Shown here one piece after another: positions 1 to 5,219 of a DNA stretch of 5,219 bases. Origin of the DNA: Pseudomonadota bacterium (lineage in GTDB: Bacteria; Desulfobacterota; Desulfobacteria; Desulfobacterales; C00003060); contig JADFWI010000617.1 of assembly GCA_015222985.1 (NCBI GenBank), positions 1-5,219 of the forward strand. Direction: 5' to 3'. The notes beneath the pieces are model-generated. The model was not told the DNA's origin. It worked only from the letters and a program-made list of their open reading frames with translations, and searched no databases. The translations under genes and the position numbers were made by a program. Each line of letters begins with the position of its first letter. The first letter of the stretch is position 1.

Positions 1-1284
1 AATCACACTGCAGAAAGTAAATCGGGGGGACCGGTCATTAGCTTTCGCGGATTAGATAATAGCATATATTATACACTTGATCCGGAATCAAAGGACTATG
101 TGAATCTTTCAGGCTGCGGGAACACGGTCAACTGTAATCATCCCGTGGTTCAAGAATTCATTCTCGATTGCCTCAGGTACTGGGTCATTGAGATGCATGT
201 GGATGGATTTCGTTTTGATCTCGCCTCCATACTCCGCAGAGATCACAAGGGCGACCTGCTCCCGGGCTACTCGCTCGTTGATGCCATAGAACAGGACCCG
301 GTCCTTGCCCGCACCAAGATCATTGCGGAGGCGTGGGACATCGCAACCCATCAAGTGGGTCAGTTTCCAGGACGTTGGGCCGAATGGAACTCATATTACA
401 GAGACGATGTGAGACAGTTTGTGCGGGGAGACAAGGGGGTCGTGCCAGTGCTTGCAACACGCATCGCAGGGAGTTCTGATCTCTACCAGGCAAGCGGGCG
501 TCGCCCTTATAACAGCATCAATTTCATAACCTGTCACGACGGCTTTACCCTCTATGACCTGGTGTCCTACAAAAAAAAGCATAACAAGAAAAACGGCGAA
601 AAGAATCAAGACGGCAGCAACGAAAACTTCAGTTCAAACAGCGGCATCGAAGGCCCTACGGATGACACCGGGGTGGAAGCCCTGAGGCTGCGCCGGATCA
701 AGACCGCTTTCACTATCCTGTTGGTCTCCCAGGGCGTTCCCATGATCCTGGCCGGAGACGAGTTTGGCCGGACCCAGCAGGGGAACAACAACGCTTATTG
801 CCAGGATAATGAGATTAGCCGGATCGACTGGCATTTGACGACAAAGAATGGTAATCTGTTGATGTTTTTCCGTAAGATGATCGCCTTGAGAAATCGACAT
901 CCTGTTTTTCGCAGGTCTGACTTTCTGTCCGGAAAGGACACGAACCACGATGAGCGGCCGGATCTGAGCTGGCACGGCTTTGAGGTGGGCAAACCGAACT
1001 GGGCCGAAGATGGCAGGGTGCTCACGTTTCTGCTGGACGGAGAAGAACTTGCCCAGGGGGAACAAGATGATGATTTTGTTATCATCCTTAATGGAGATGA
1101 TGTGAAACACAAGTTTGAAATACCGCGGCCTCGAGAAGGGAGAACGTGGTCCTGTATAGTCAATACCGGCAAGGCATCGCCGAAAGACATCCTGGATGAG
1201 AACAGGGGTAAGCCGGTCAGCCTGGAAAGAAAGTATCCTGTGCATCCCATGGCCGCCGCGGTATTTATTTCAAAAAGGCATTGA
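1..1284 (+). CDS. glgX: Glycogen debranching enzyme, GlgX/isoamylase type (5'-truncated by window edge)
   Basis: This is the C-terminal 427 residues of a GH13 debranching enzyme that hydrolyses alpha-1,6 branches of glycogen or limit dextrin in the cytoplasm. The frame is open from base 1 and begins with NHT, the end of conserved region I (normally DVVYNHT). Fragment residues show the catalytic signatures in order: GFRFDLA with nucleophile Asp73 (bases 217-219), IIAEAWD with acid/base Glu110 (328-330), and TCHDGF with His179-Asp180 (535-540). GDEFGRTQ (about 252-259) and a C-terminal beta domain (about 310-427) follow, and the protein ends in a normal family-like tail. GlgX proteins are usually about 650-720 residues, so roughly 250-280 N-terminal residues, including the CBM48 domain, lie outside the window. 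A GTG at 100 is an internal valine, not the start. TreX or plant-type isoamylase are the nearest alternatives; the GlgX group fits best. The stop is 15 bases before the next gene. Confidence 0.95.
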   Translation, partial: NHTAESKSGGPVISFRGLDNSIYYTLDPESKDYVNLSGCGNTVNCNHPVVQEFILDCLRYWVIEMHVDGFRFDLASILRRDHKGDLLPGYSLVDAIEQDPVLARTKIIAEAWDIATHQVGQFPGRWAEWNSYYRDDVRQFVRGDKGVVPVLATRIAGSSDLYQASGRRPYNSINFITCHDGFTLYDLVSYKKKHNKKNGEKNQDGSNENFSSNSGIEGPTDDTGVEALRLRRIKTAFTILLVSQGVPMILAGDEFGRTQQGNNNAYCQDNEISRIDWHLTTKNGNLLMFFRKMIALRNRHPVFRRSDFLSGKDTNHDERPDLSWHGFEVGKPNWAEDGRVLTFLLDGEELAQGEQDDDFVIILNGDDVKHKFEIPRPREGRTWSCIVNTGKASPKDILDENRGKPVSLERKYPVHPMAAAVFISKRH

Positions 1285-1287
1285 AAC

Positions 1288-1296
1288 AGGAAGGAG
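1288..1296 (+). promoter_or_regulatory. Shine-Dalgarno sequence of the ECHDC3-like gene
   Basis: AGGAAGGAG lies in the 15-base gap between the glgX stop and the ATG at 1300. It offers two overlapping anti-SD matches, the nearer ending three bases before the start codon. It is a strong ribosome site and supports independent, efficient initiation within the operon. Confidence 0.75.
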
Positions 1297-1299
1297 AGT

Positions 1300-2076
1300 A
1301 TGAGTTACGAGTATTTGCAGTTTGATTCGGAGGGCCCCATCGGAACGATCACGCTAAACCGCCCGGAAAAAAGAAATGCGCTTTCTCTTGAACTCCTTGG
1401 GGAGTTGAGCGCTCTGCTGACAACGATTAGCCAGAACAAGGATGTAAGGGTTGTCATCATAAAAGGGGAGGGAAAGGTCTTTTCAGCAGGTCATGACATC
1501 TCACAACTGGTGGATCGCGAGATGATATATTACAAGGCGATATTTGACACCTGTGTTGAGGTCATGGAAAAGATCCAGCGTTTGCCGCAACCCGTCATTG
1601 CTCAGGTTCACGGAGTCGCCACAGCAGCCGGCTGTCAGCTTGTGGCCGCCTGTGATCTGGCGGTGGCCGCAGAAGGCACACTCTTTGGAACTCCGGGCGT
1701 AAAGATCGGGCTCTTTTGCACCACACCAGGGGTTCCTCTTGTGCGGGCCGTGGGAAGAAAACGTGCACTGGAAATGCTTTTCACGGGACGTATGATCTCT
1801 GCTCGGGAGGCTGACCAGTACGGCTTAATCAACAAGGTCGTTCCTCCAGAACAATTGGCTGTTGAGACAAGAGTTGTGGCTGAAAAAATTGCCGAAGCAA
1901 GCTCCCTTGCCCTGAGCATGGGCAAGGAGGCCTTCTATAACCAGGTCAATCTGGCCGATTCCCAGGCCTACGATTATGCAAAGGGAGCTATTGTGACAAA
2001 TCTTTTTTCAGAAGATGCCAAAGAAGGGCTTAGCGCCTTCCTAGAGAAAAGAAAACCCACCTGGAAGGGAAAATAA
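1300..2076 (+). CDS. Crotonase-fold protein, ECHDC3-like, lacking both hydratase glutamates
   Basis: This 258-residue protein has the full length of an enoyl-CoA hydratase/isomerase family member. Family marks are LNRPEKRNAL (19-28), the CoA-site/oxyanion segment FSAGHDI (61-67), and HGVATAAGCQL (104-114), which supplies the second oxyanion-hole glycine. TPGVKIGLFCTTPG (131-144), the LFTGRMISA segment (160-168) and the terminal FLEKRKPTW (248-256) closely resemble eukaryotic and bacterial ECHDC3 proteins as I recall them. The two glutamates that catalyse hydration in classical crotonase (rat Glu144 and Glu164) align with Gln113 and Gly133, so ordinary enoyl-CoA hydratase activity is doubtful; an acyl-CoA-binding or other crotonase-type reaction is possible. 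No signal peptide is seen, so it should be cytoplasmic. ATG at 1300 follows the strong AGGAAGGAG at 1288-1296. It lies 15 bases after glgX and 3 bases before the first CorC gene. The family call is firm; the substrate is unknown. Confidence 0.92.
   Translation: MSYEYLQFDSEGPIGTITLNRPEKRNALSLELLGELSALLTTISQNKDVRVVIIKGEGKVFSAGHDISQLVDREMIYYKAIFDTCVEVMEKIQRLPQPVIAQVHGVATAAGCQLVAACDLAVAAEGTLFGTPGVKIGLFCTTPGVPLVRAVGRKRALEMLFTGRMISAREADQYGLINKVVPPEQLAVETRVVAEKIAEASSLALSMGKEAFYNQVNLADSQAYDYAKGAIVTNLFSEDAKEGLSAFLEKRKPTWKGK
2063..2070 (+). promoter_or_regulatory. Shine-Dalgarno sequence deciding the GTG start of the first CorC gene
   Basis: GGAAGGGA sits within the last codons of the crotonase gene, nine bases before GTG 2080. 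With the in-frame TAA at 2074-2076, it fixes GTG as the start. Stop and start are separated by only three bases, which suggests terminating ribosomes can re-initiate. Confidence 0.7.
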
Positions 2077-2079
2077 CCG

Positions 2080-3336
2080 GTGTCGGCCACCATACTCCAG
2101 TTAGCGCTTCTGGCCTTTTTGCTTGTCTGTTCGGGTTGCTTCTCTGCAACGGAAACAGCGCTCTTTTGCCTGAATCGCATCGAACGTCGCCGTCTGGGAC
2201 AGGACAAATCCCGCCGCTCGCAACTCATTGTCCGGGCCTTACATCGGCCTCGAGAATTGCTTTCAACCCTCCTTTTTGGAAACACCCTGATCAATGTGGC
2301 CACGGCTGCAGTCGCCACGCTTCTTTTTGTACGGCTGATTCCGACACACGGTCTCATTGTGGCCATCATTGTTGACTCTCTTCTCGTTCTTTTCATCGGG
2401 GAAATCATTCCAAAAACAGTCGCCGTGAGTCAGGCAAGACCTTTGGCACTTATTGCCGTCACGCCGCTTCATGCTTTTTCAAAGGTATCCCGTCCCTTTG
2501 TTGCAGTATTTGACCTTCTGGCTCGCACGATCTTGCGGGTTCTCAAGGTACCGGAAAAAGCAAGGGGAGGGCTCAGTCCATCGGAACTCGAGGTGCTGTT
2601 TGACGAAGCGGGCCGGAAGAAAACGATTACCTCGCAGGAGCAGCGGATCGCACGAAATATTATGCGTTTCTCTGAAACCACTGCCGAGGAGATTATGACT
2701 CCCCGTGTGGATATCGTGGCTGCCACCTTGGATATCTCCCGTGACAAGCTGCAACACCTGATGATTGAGGCGCGTCATTCCCGGATACCGATCTGCGAAC
2801 AGAGCGTTGACTACATCGTCGGTTTTGTTAGCACCAAGGAGTTTTTTCTCAATCCCGACCGTGAAATCCGAAAACTCCTCAAACCCGTAGCCATCTTCCC
2901 GGAAGGCGCCAGGATACACCGGATCTTCAGGCACATGCAGAAAAACCTCATCCACATGGCAGTCATCGTCAACGAATACGGGATATCCTCGGGTATAGTA
3001 ACCATGGAAGACCTCGTTGAGGAGATCGTGGGCGAGATCTACGACGAATACGAGAAAGCAGAAGAACTCATCCGCTCCCTTGGACCGGATGAGTGGTTAG
3101 TCCTCTGCCGAGCGCCCATTGAACAAGTCAACAAGGTTTGCGGGTTGGCCCTTCCGGAGGGAGAATCCGTCACCTTAAACGGGTATCTGTGTGATGAGTT
3201 TGGAGAGATTCCAGCCCAGGGCCGGACCCTTGAGAGAAATGGCGCTCACTTTACTGTAATGGAATCAAAGCGAAGACGGATCGTGAGCTGTCGCATAAAA
3301 CGAATCCACGTGGAGGTCTCAGAAAATGCTGCTTGA
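2080..3336 (+). CDS. CNNM/CorC (HlyC/CorC) family membrane protein, first of a tandem pair
   Basis: This 418-residue inner-membrane protein belongs to the family linked to Mg2+ (and Co2+) transport or efflux; older annotations call it hemolysin-like. The DUF21/CNNM membrane domain (about 1-180) has hydrophobic segments near 4-21, 65-87, 91-110 and 122-150. It also carries the signature SATETAL (22-28), GNTLIN (67-72) and GEIIPK (107-112); family structures place the ion site among residues of these motifs. A CBS pair follows: IMTPR (205-209) opens the first (about 205-260), and the second (about 270-322) ends in GIVTMEDLVEEIVGEI (305-320). CBS pairs of this family bind ATP or related nucleotides. 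A CorC_HlyC C-terminal domain spans about 335-415. GTG at 2080 is chosen because an in-frame TAA (2074-2076, the stop of the previous gene) blocks any earlier start, and GGAAGGGA lies at 2063-2070. The gene overlaps its paralog by 11 bases. The exact ion and transport direction cannot be read from sequence. Confidence 0.94.
   Translation: MSATILQLALLAFLLVCSGCFSATETALFCLNRIERRRLGQDKSRRSQLIVRALHRPRELLSTLLFGNTLINVATAAVATLLFVRLIPTHGLIVAIIVDSLLVLFIGEIIPKTVAVSQARPLALIAVTPLHAFSKVSRPFVAVFDLLARTILRVLKVPEKARGGLSPSELEVLFDEAGRKKTITSQEQRIARNIMRFSETTAEEIMTPRVDIVAATLDISRDKLQHLMIEARHSRIPICEQSVDYIVGFVSTKEFFLNPDREIRKLLKPVAIFPEGARIHRIFRHMQKNLIHMAVIVNEYGISSGIVTMEDLVEEIVGEIYDEYEKAEELIRSLGPDEWLVLCRAPIEQVNKVCGLALPEGESVTLNGYLCDEFGEIPAQGRTLERNGAHFTVMESKRRRIVSCRIKRIHVEVSENAA
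3312..3316 (+). promoter_or_regulatory. Shine-Dalgarno sequence of the second CorC gene
   Basis: GGAGG lies within the 3' end of the first CorC gene, nine bases ahead of ATG 3326. It supports this ATG and the 11-base overlap between the two paralogs, an arrangement usually associated with coupled translation and matched expression. Confidence 0.7.
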
Positions 3337-4582
3337 GTTTGTTTTGCTGCTGATCTGTATTCTGGGCTCAAGCTTTGCCTCAGGCTCTGAAACGGCGCTG
3401 GTTTCGGCAAGCCGAACACGTCTCCAGCATCTTGCCTCCGAGGGCGTGCACAGCGCCAATCGTGCACTTGCGCTCCTTGAAAACAAGGAACGAATTCTGG
3501 TGGTGACCCTCATTGCAACAAACGTTCTTAACATCACAGGCGGAGCAATTGCTACTGTGACATTGCAAAGGTGGGTCGGCCCCTTTGGCCCGATTATGGC
3601 TACTCTGGTAATGACATCCATCCTGCTGGTTCTTAGCGAAATCGTCCCAAAAGCCTATTTCCGACATCACGCCGAGCAGGCATTGGTGAAGTCCGCCATG
3701 ATCTGGACAATCCTATCCAGGATGCTGACCCCCATCACTTTCCCCATCCACCTCTTTACCAATATCCTTTTCCGTGTTTTTCGAAGCGAGCCAAAAAGCG
3801 TTTACATGACACGGGATGAGATCAAGCTGGTGATAGAGGAATCAGTCGAAAGCGGGGGGCTCCAGGAGGACCAGCAGGAGATGCTGGAATCTACCCTTAA
3901 TTATGCCACTACCATTGTTCGTGAGGTCATGGTGCCCATCTCTGAGGTGGCCCTGCTTTCAGAAACGGCCCGGACCGATGAATTTCTTGCCATGGTGCGA
4001 GACCAGGGCCACACGCGTATCCCGGTTTACCGGGACCGGGTCGATCAGCTCGTGGGCCTGGTAAACATCTTTGATGTCCTTTACGATAAGCCAAGGAAGG
4101 TTTTCATCCGCACTTACATGAGGCCGGCCCGCCTGGTCCCTGAGACTAAACAGATTCATCAGCTTTTTGTTGAAATGCAACGAGAGCGTGAAAGCCTTGC
4201 TGCAGTTGTGAGCGAGTTCGGTGCGTGCGTCGGAATTGTAACACTCGAAGACATCATGGAAGAGATCTTTGGTGAGCTTGCGGACGAACATGAAGACGCC
4301 ACACCTGAAATCCAGAAAAAGGGGCCGGGACATTTTCGTGTGAGCGGAAAGGCAGACATTGACGACCTCAGGGAAGAGACGGCCATTGCCATTCCCAAGA
4401 AGGGTTTTGAAACGGTTGGCGGCTATGTTCTCCACAGGCTGGGCCGGATTCCCCGGAAAGGGGACTCCTTTACTCACGGGGATCTCACCGTGCAAGTCCT
4501 TGAGGCAGACCGCTACAGTGTCAAAACCGTAGAGATCATCAGGAAGGATTCCATTGATACCAACAAGGGAAAAGTGTCTTGA
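3326..4582 (+). CDS. CNNM/CorC (HlyC/CorC) family membrane protein, second of a tandem pair
   Basis: This paralog of the preceding gene is also 418 residues and has the same architecture, but it is clearly diverged. The DUF21 membrane domain (about 1-175) starts with a hydrophobic helix (2-18) and carries SGSETAL (19-25), ATNVLN (64-69) and SEIVPK (104-109), so the Ser, Asn and Glu positions of the family are kept. The first CBS domain opens with VMVP (201-204) in place of the MTPR form of its neighbour and contains the HTRIPVY segment. The second CBS domain ends in GIVTLEDIMEEIFGEL. A CorC_HlyC domain covers about 330-410. ATG at 3326 lies inside the last codons of the upstream gene, in another frame, with GGAGG at 3312-3316 nine bases ahead, so translation is probably coupled. 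The likely role is divalent-cation (Mg2+/Co2+) transport or efflux in the inner membrane. Family members form dimers; a heterodimer with the upstream paralog is an inference. The last 29 bases are shared with the HD gene. Confidence 0.94.
   Translation: MLLEFVLLLICILGSSFASGSETALVSASRTRLQHLASEGVHSANRALALLENKERILVVTLIATNVLNITGGAIATVTLQRWVGPFGPIMATLVMTSILLVLSEIVPKAYFRHHAEQALVKSAMIWTILSRMLTPITFPIHLFTNILFRVFRSEPKSVYMTRDEIKLVIEESVESGGLQEDQQEMLESTLNYATTIVREVMVPISEVALLSETARTDEFLAMVRDQGHTRIPVYRDRVDQLVGLVNIFDVLYDKPRKVFIRTYMRPARLVPETKQIHQLFVEMQRERESLAAVVSEFGACVGIVTLEDIMEEIFGELADEHEDATPEIQKKGPGHFRVSGKADIDDLREETAIAIPKKGFETVGGYVLHRLGRIPRKGDSFTHGDLTVQVLEADRYSVKTVEIIRKDSIDTNKGKVS
4541..4547 (+). promoter_or_regulatory. 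Shine-Dalgarno sequence deciding the TTG start of the HD gene
   Basis: AGGAAGG lies inside the end of the second CorC gene, six bases before TTG 4554. The alternative ATG at 4602 has no comparable purine-rich site just upstream, so this motif is the main argument for the rarer TTG codon. Confidence 0.65.
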
Positions 4583-5120
4583 GCTGATCTGTCAACACCG
4601 GATGTTGCCGCATATTGTGCGGCACAGTAAGCTGGTGACAGAAGTGGCTTTGCTTATCGGCCGCAAGTTGAACAGTTGTGGCCAGCGCCTTGACCTTTCG
4701 CTGGTGGAGGCAGGGGCACTGCTCCATGACATCATGAAAACCATGTCAATCCAGACCAAGGAAGACCACGCTCAAACCGGAGGTGAACTGCTCAACTCCT
4801 TGGGTTATCCTGCGGTAGCCAGTATTGTGCGTCAGCACATCCGTGTAGATAAGAGATCTTTTGAGCCCGATGGTGTGGTAAGTGAGGAAGAGCTGGTCAA
4901 CTATGCTGATAAGCGAGTCAAGCACGAAGAGCTGGTTGATATAGAAGAGCGGTTTCAGGACATACAAGAAAGATATGCCAACAAGTTCCCGGGTCTTCAG
5001 GAGAGCCTGGAAGAAGTTCGACTCGAAACCCAATTGCTGGAACAGAAGATATTCTCAAATCTAGATATCTCCCCGAAAGACCTCGGTGCCCTTCTTGCCA
5101 AGTCCAATGTGCAAATGTAA
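4554..5120 (+). CDS. Small HD-domain (HDIG-like) metal-dependent phosphohydrolase
   Basis: This 188-residue soluble protein has an HD-superfamily domain over about residues 15-125. All expected metal-ligand positions are present: His24 (RHS), His58-Asp59 (LLHDIMK), His72 (DHA), His95 (RQHI) and Asp119 (YADKRV). Such proteins hydrolyse nucleotides or other phosphate esters using one or two metal ions; the substrate is not predictable here. Residues 125-167 are charged and helical and may form a short coiled coil, followed by a small C-terminal tail. The preferred start is TTG at 4554, six bases after AGGAAGG (4541-4547), because it restores an N-terminal helix (TREKCLELICQHRML) typical of this group. 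The first in-frame ATG is at 4602 and would cut that helix away. With the TTG start the gene overlaps the CorC-type gene by 29 bases, so the two are probably co-translated. It is the last gene before a non-coding stretch. Confidence 0.85.
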   Translation: MIPTREKCLELICQHRMLPHIVRHSKLVTEVALLIGRKLNSCGQRLDLSLVEAGALLHDIMKTMSIQTKEDHAQTGGELLNSLGYPAVASIVRQHIRVDKRSFEPDGVVSEEELVNYADKRVKHEELVDIEERFQDIQERYANKFPGLQESLEEVRLETQLLEQKIFSNLDISPKDLGALLAKSNVQM

Positions 5121-5137
5121 AAAAGCCACGCCCAGAG

Positions 5138-5200
5138 TTGGAAATTCATTGAATTATTGAAATTACAAATATCAAATTACAAATATCAAACAATTTCCAA
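5138..5200. repeat. Inverted repeat flanking the tandem duplication
   Basis: TTGGAAATT at 5138-5146 is the exact reverse complement of AATTTCCAA at 5192-5200. Allowing two mismatches, the match extends inward by a further TTG (5149-5151 against 5187-5191 read in reverse), and the interior continues as a weak AT-rich palindrome. The 45 bases between the arms include the 14-bp tandem repeat. It could fold as a loose stem-loop at the operon's 3' end, but there is no GC-rich stem or T-run as in an intrinsic terminator. It could equally be the edge of a repeat element running past the window. Confidence 0.6.
5160..5187. repeat. Exact 14-bp tandem duplication, AT-rich
   Basis: The unit AAATTACAAATATC occurs twice back to back (5160-5173 and 5174-5187), and a third copy begins with AAA at 5188-5190 before diverging. 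It lies 39 bases after the HD gene stop, in a sharply more AT-rich stretch than the coding region. No reading frame of note covers it. The wording resembles AT-rich dispersed intergenic repeats of environmental bacterial genomes, but that link is from memory only. Confidence 0.85.
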
Positions 5201-5219
5201 TGACCGAAATTCGAAAATC

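Larger units (their letters stand above)
5121..5219. other. Non-coding 3' region, AT-rich, no clear terminator
   Basis: After the HD gene stop there is no credible coding frame, RNA gene or intrinsic terminator on the + strand up to the window edge. The first 20 bases are GC-containing; from about 5138 the composition falls sharply and is built of A-rich short repeats ending in a CGAAATTCG segment (5205-5213). A new gene may begin beyond the window. Confidence 0.6.

Noticed and set aside
571..579. Run of eight A bases in glgX (Lys-Lys-Lys codons) as a programmed slippage site
   Set aside because: The zero frame continues into intact family motifs on both sides, and no stem-loop or alternative product is apparent; the lysine-rich loop explains the run.
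634..1245. Long minus-strand open frame of 203 codons opposite glgX
   Set aside because: It lies wholly opposite a well-supported GH13 coding region, shows no recognisable domain, and its composition looks like an antisense shadow of the + strand codons.
2125..2145. Lipobox-like VCSGC near the N-terminus of the first CorC gene
   Set aside because: Cys rather than Leu/Val/Ile occupies the -3 position, and the segment is the first DUF21 membrane helix leading into the SATETAL motif, so a lipoprotein signal is unlikely.
3959..4495. Minus-strand open frame of 178 codons opposite the second CorC gene
   Set aside because: It is fully covered by the CBS and CorC_HlyC domains on the + strand and has no recognisable motif or credible independent context.
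5121..5137. Possible terminator at the end of the HD gene, or on the minus strand with its T-run
   Set aside because: The minus strand reads GGGCGTGGC before six T bases, but no self-complementary stem can be drawn; the + strand lacks a T-run.
5160..5187. Start of a CRISPR array
   Set aside because: The two 14-bp units are directly adjacent with no spacers, and the unit is too short and AT-rich for a CRISPR repeat.

Overview
The window is a densely packed stretch of bacterial chromosome with every gene on the + strand. It holds five protein genes in about 5.1 kb, followed by about 100 bases of AT-rich, repeat-bearing non-coding DNA. Base composition looks moderate, near 50 % GC by eye, and initiation codons are mixed (ATG, GTG, TTG). 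The gene contents (a GlgX-type debranching enzyme, an ECHDC3-like crotonase, tandem CNNM/CorC membrane proteins, a small HD-domain protein) and the AT-rich intergenic repeat would fit an anaerobic Desulfobacterota/deltaproteobacterium-like organism. This is an inference from general resemblance, not a proven assignment.

Layout: (1) positions 1-1284 hold the C-terminal part of a glycogen debranching enzyme (GlgX/isoamylase type), cut by the window's left edge. (2) 1300-2076 encode a crotonase-fold protein of the ECHDC3 type that lacks both classical hydratase glutamates. (3) 2080-3336 and (4) 3326-4582 are two consecutive, overlapping paralogs of the CNNM/CorC (HlyC/CorC, HCC) family; each is 418 residues with a DUF21 membrane domain, a CBS pair and a CorC-type C-terminal domain. 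(5) 4554-5120 is a small HD-superfamily metal-dependent phosphohydrolase that probably starts at a TTG inside the preceding gene. (6) 5121-5219 is non-coding, with a 14-bp exact tandem duplication inside a 9-bp inverted repeat.

The junctions between genes are +15, +3, -11 and -29 bases, each with a purine-rich Shine-Dalgarno sequence, so the five genes are probably one transcription unit, and the last four appear translationally close-coupled. The best-supported functional unit is the CorC pair plus the HD protein: two divalent-cation transport/efflux-type proteins with nucleotide-binding CBS modules, coupled to a probable nucleotide or phosphate-ester hydrolase. The glycogen enzyme and the crotonase upstream have no obvious biochemical link to that unit. 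No mobile element, RNA gene, CRISPR array or clear novel system is visible. The points most worth a second look are the catalytically altered crotonase, the fused-reading CorC pair with its HD partner, and the AT-rich repeat at the right end.
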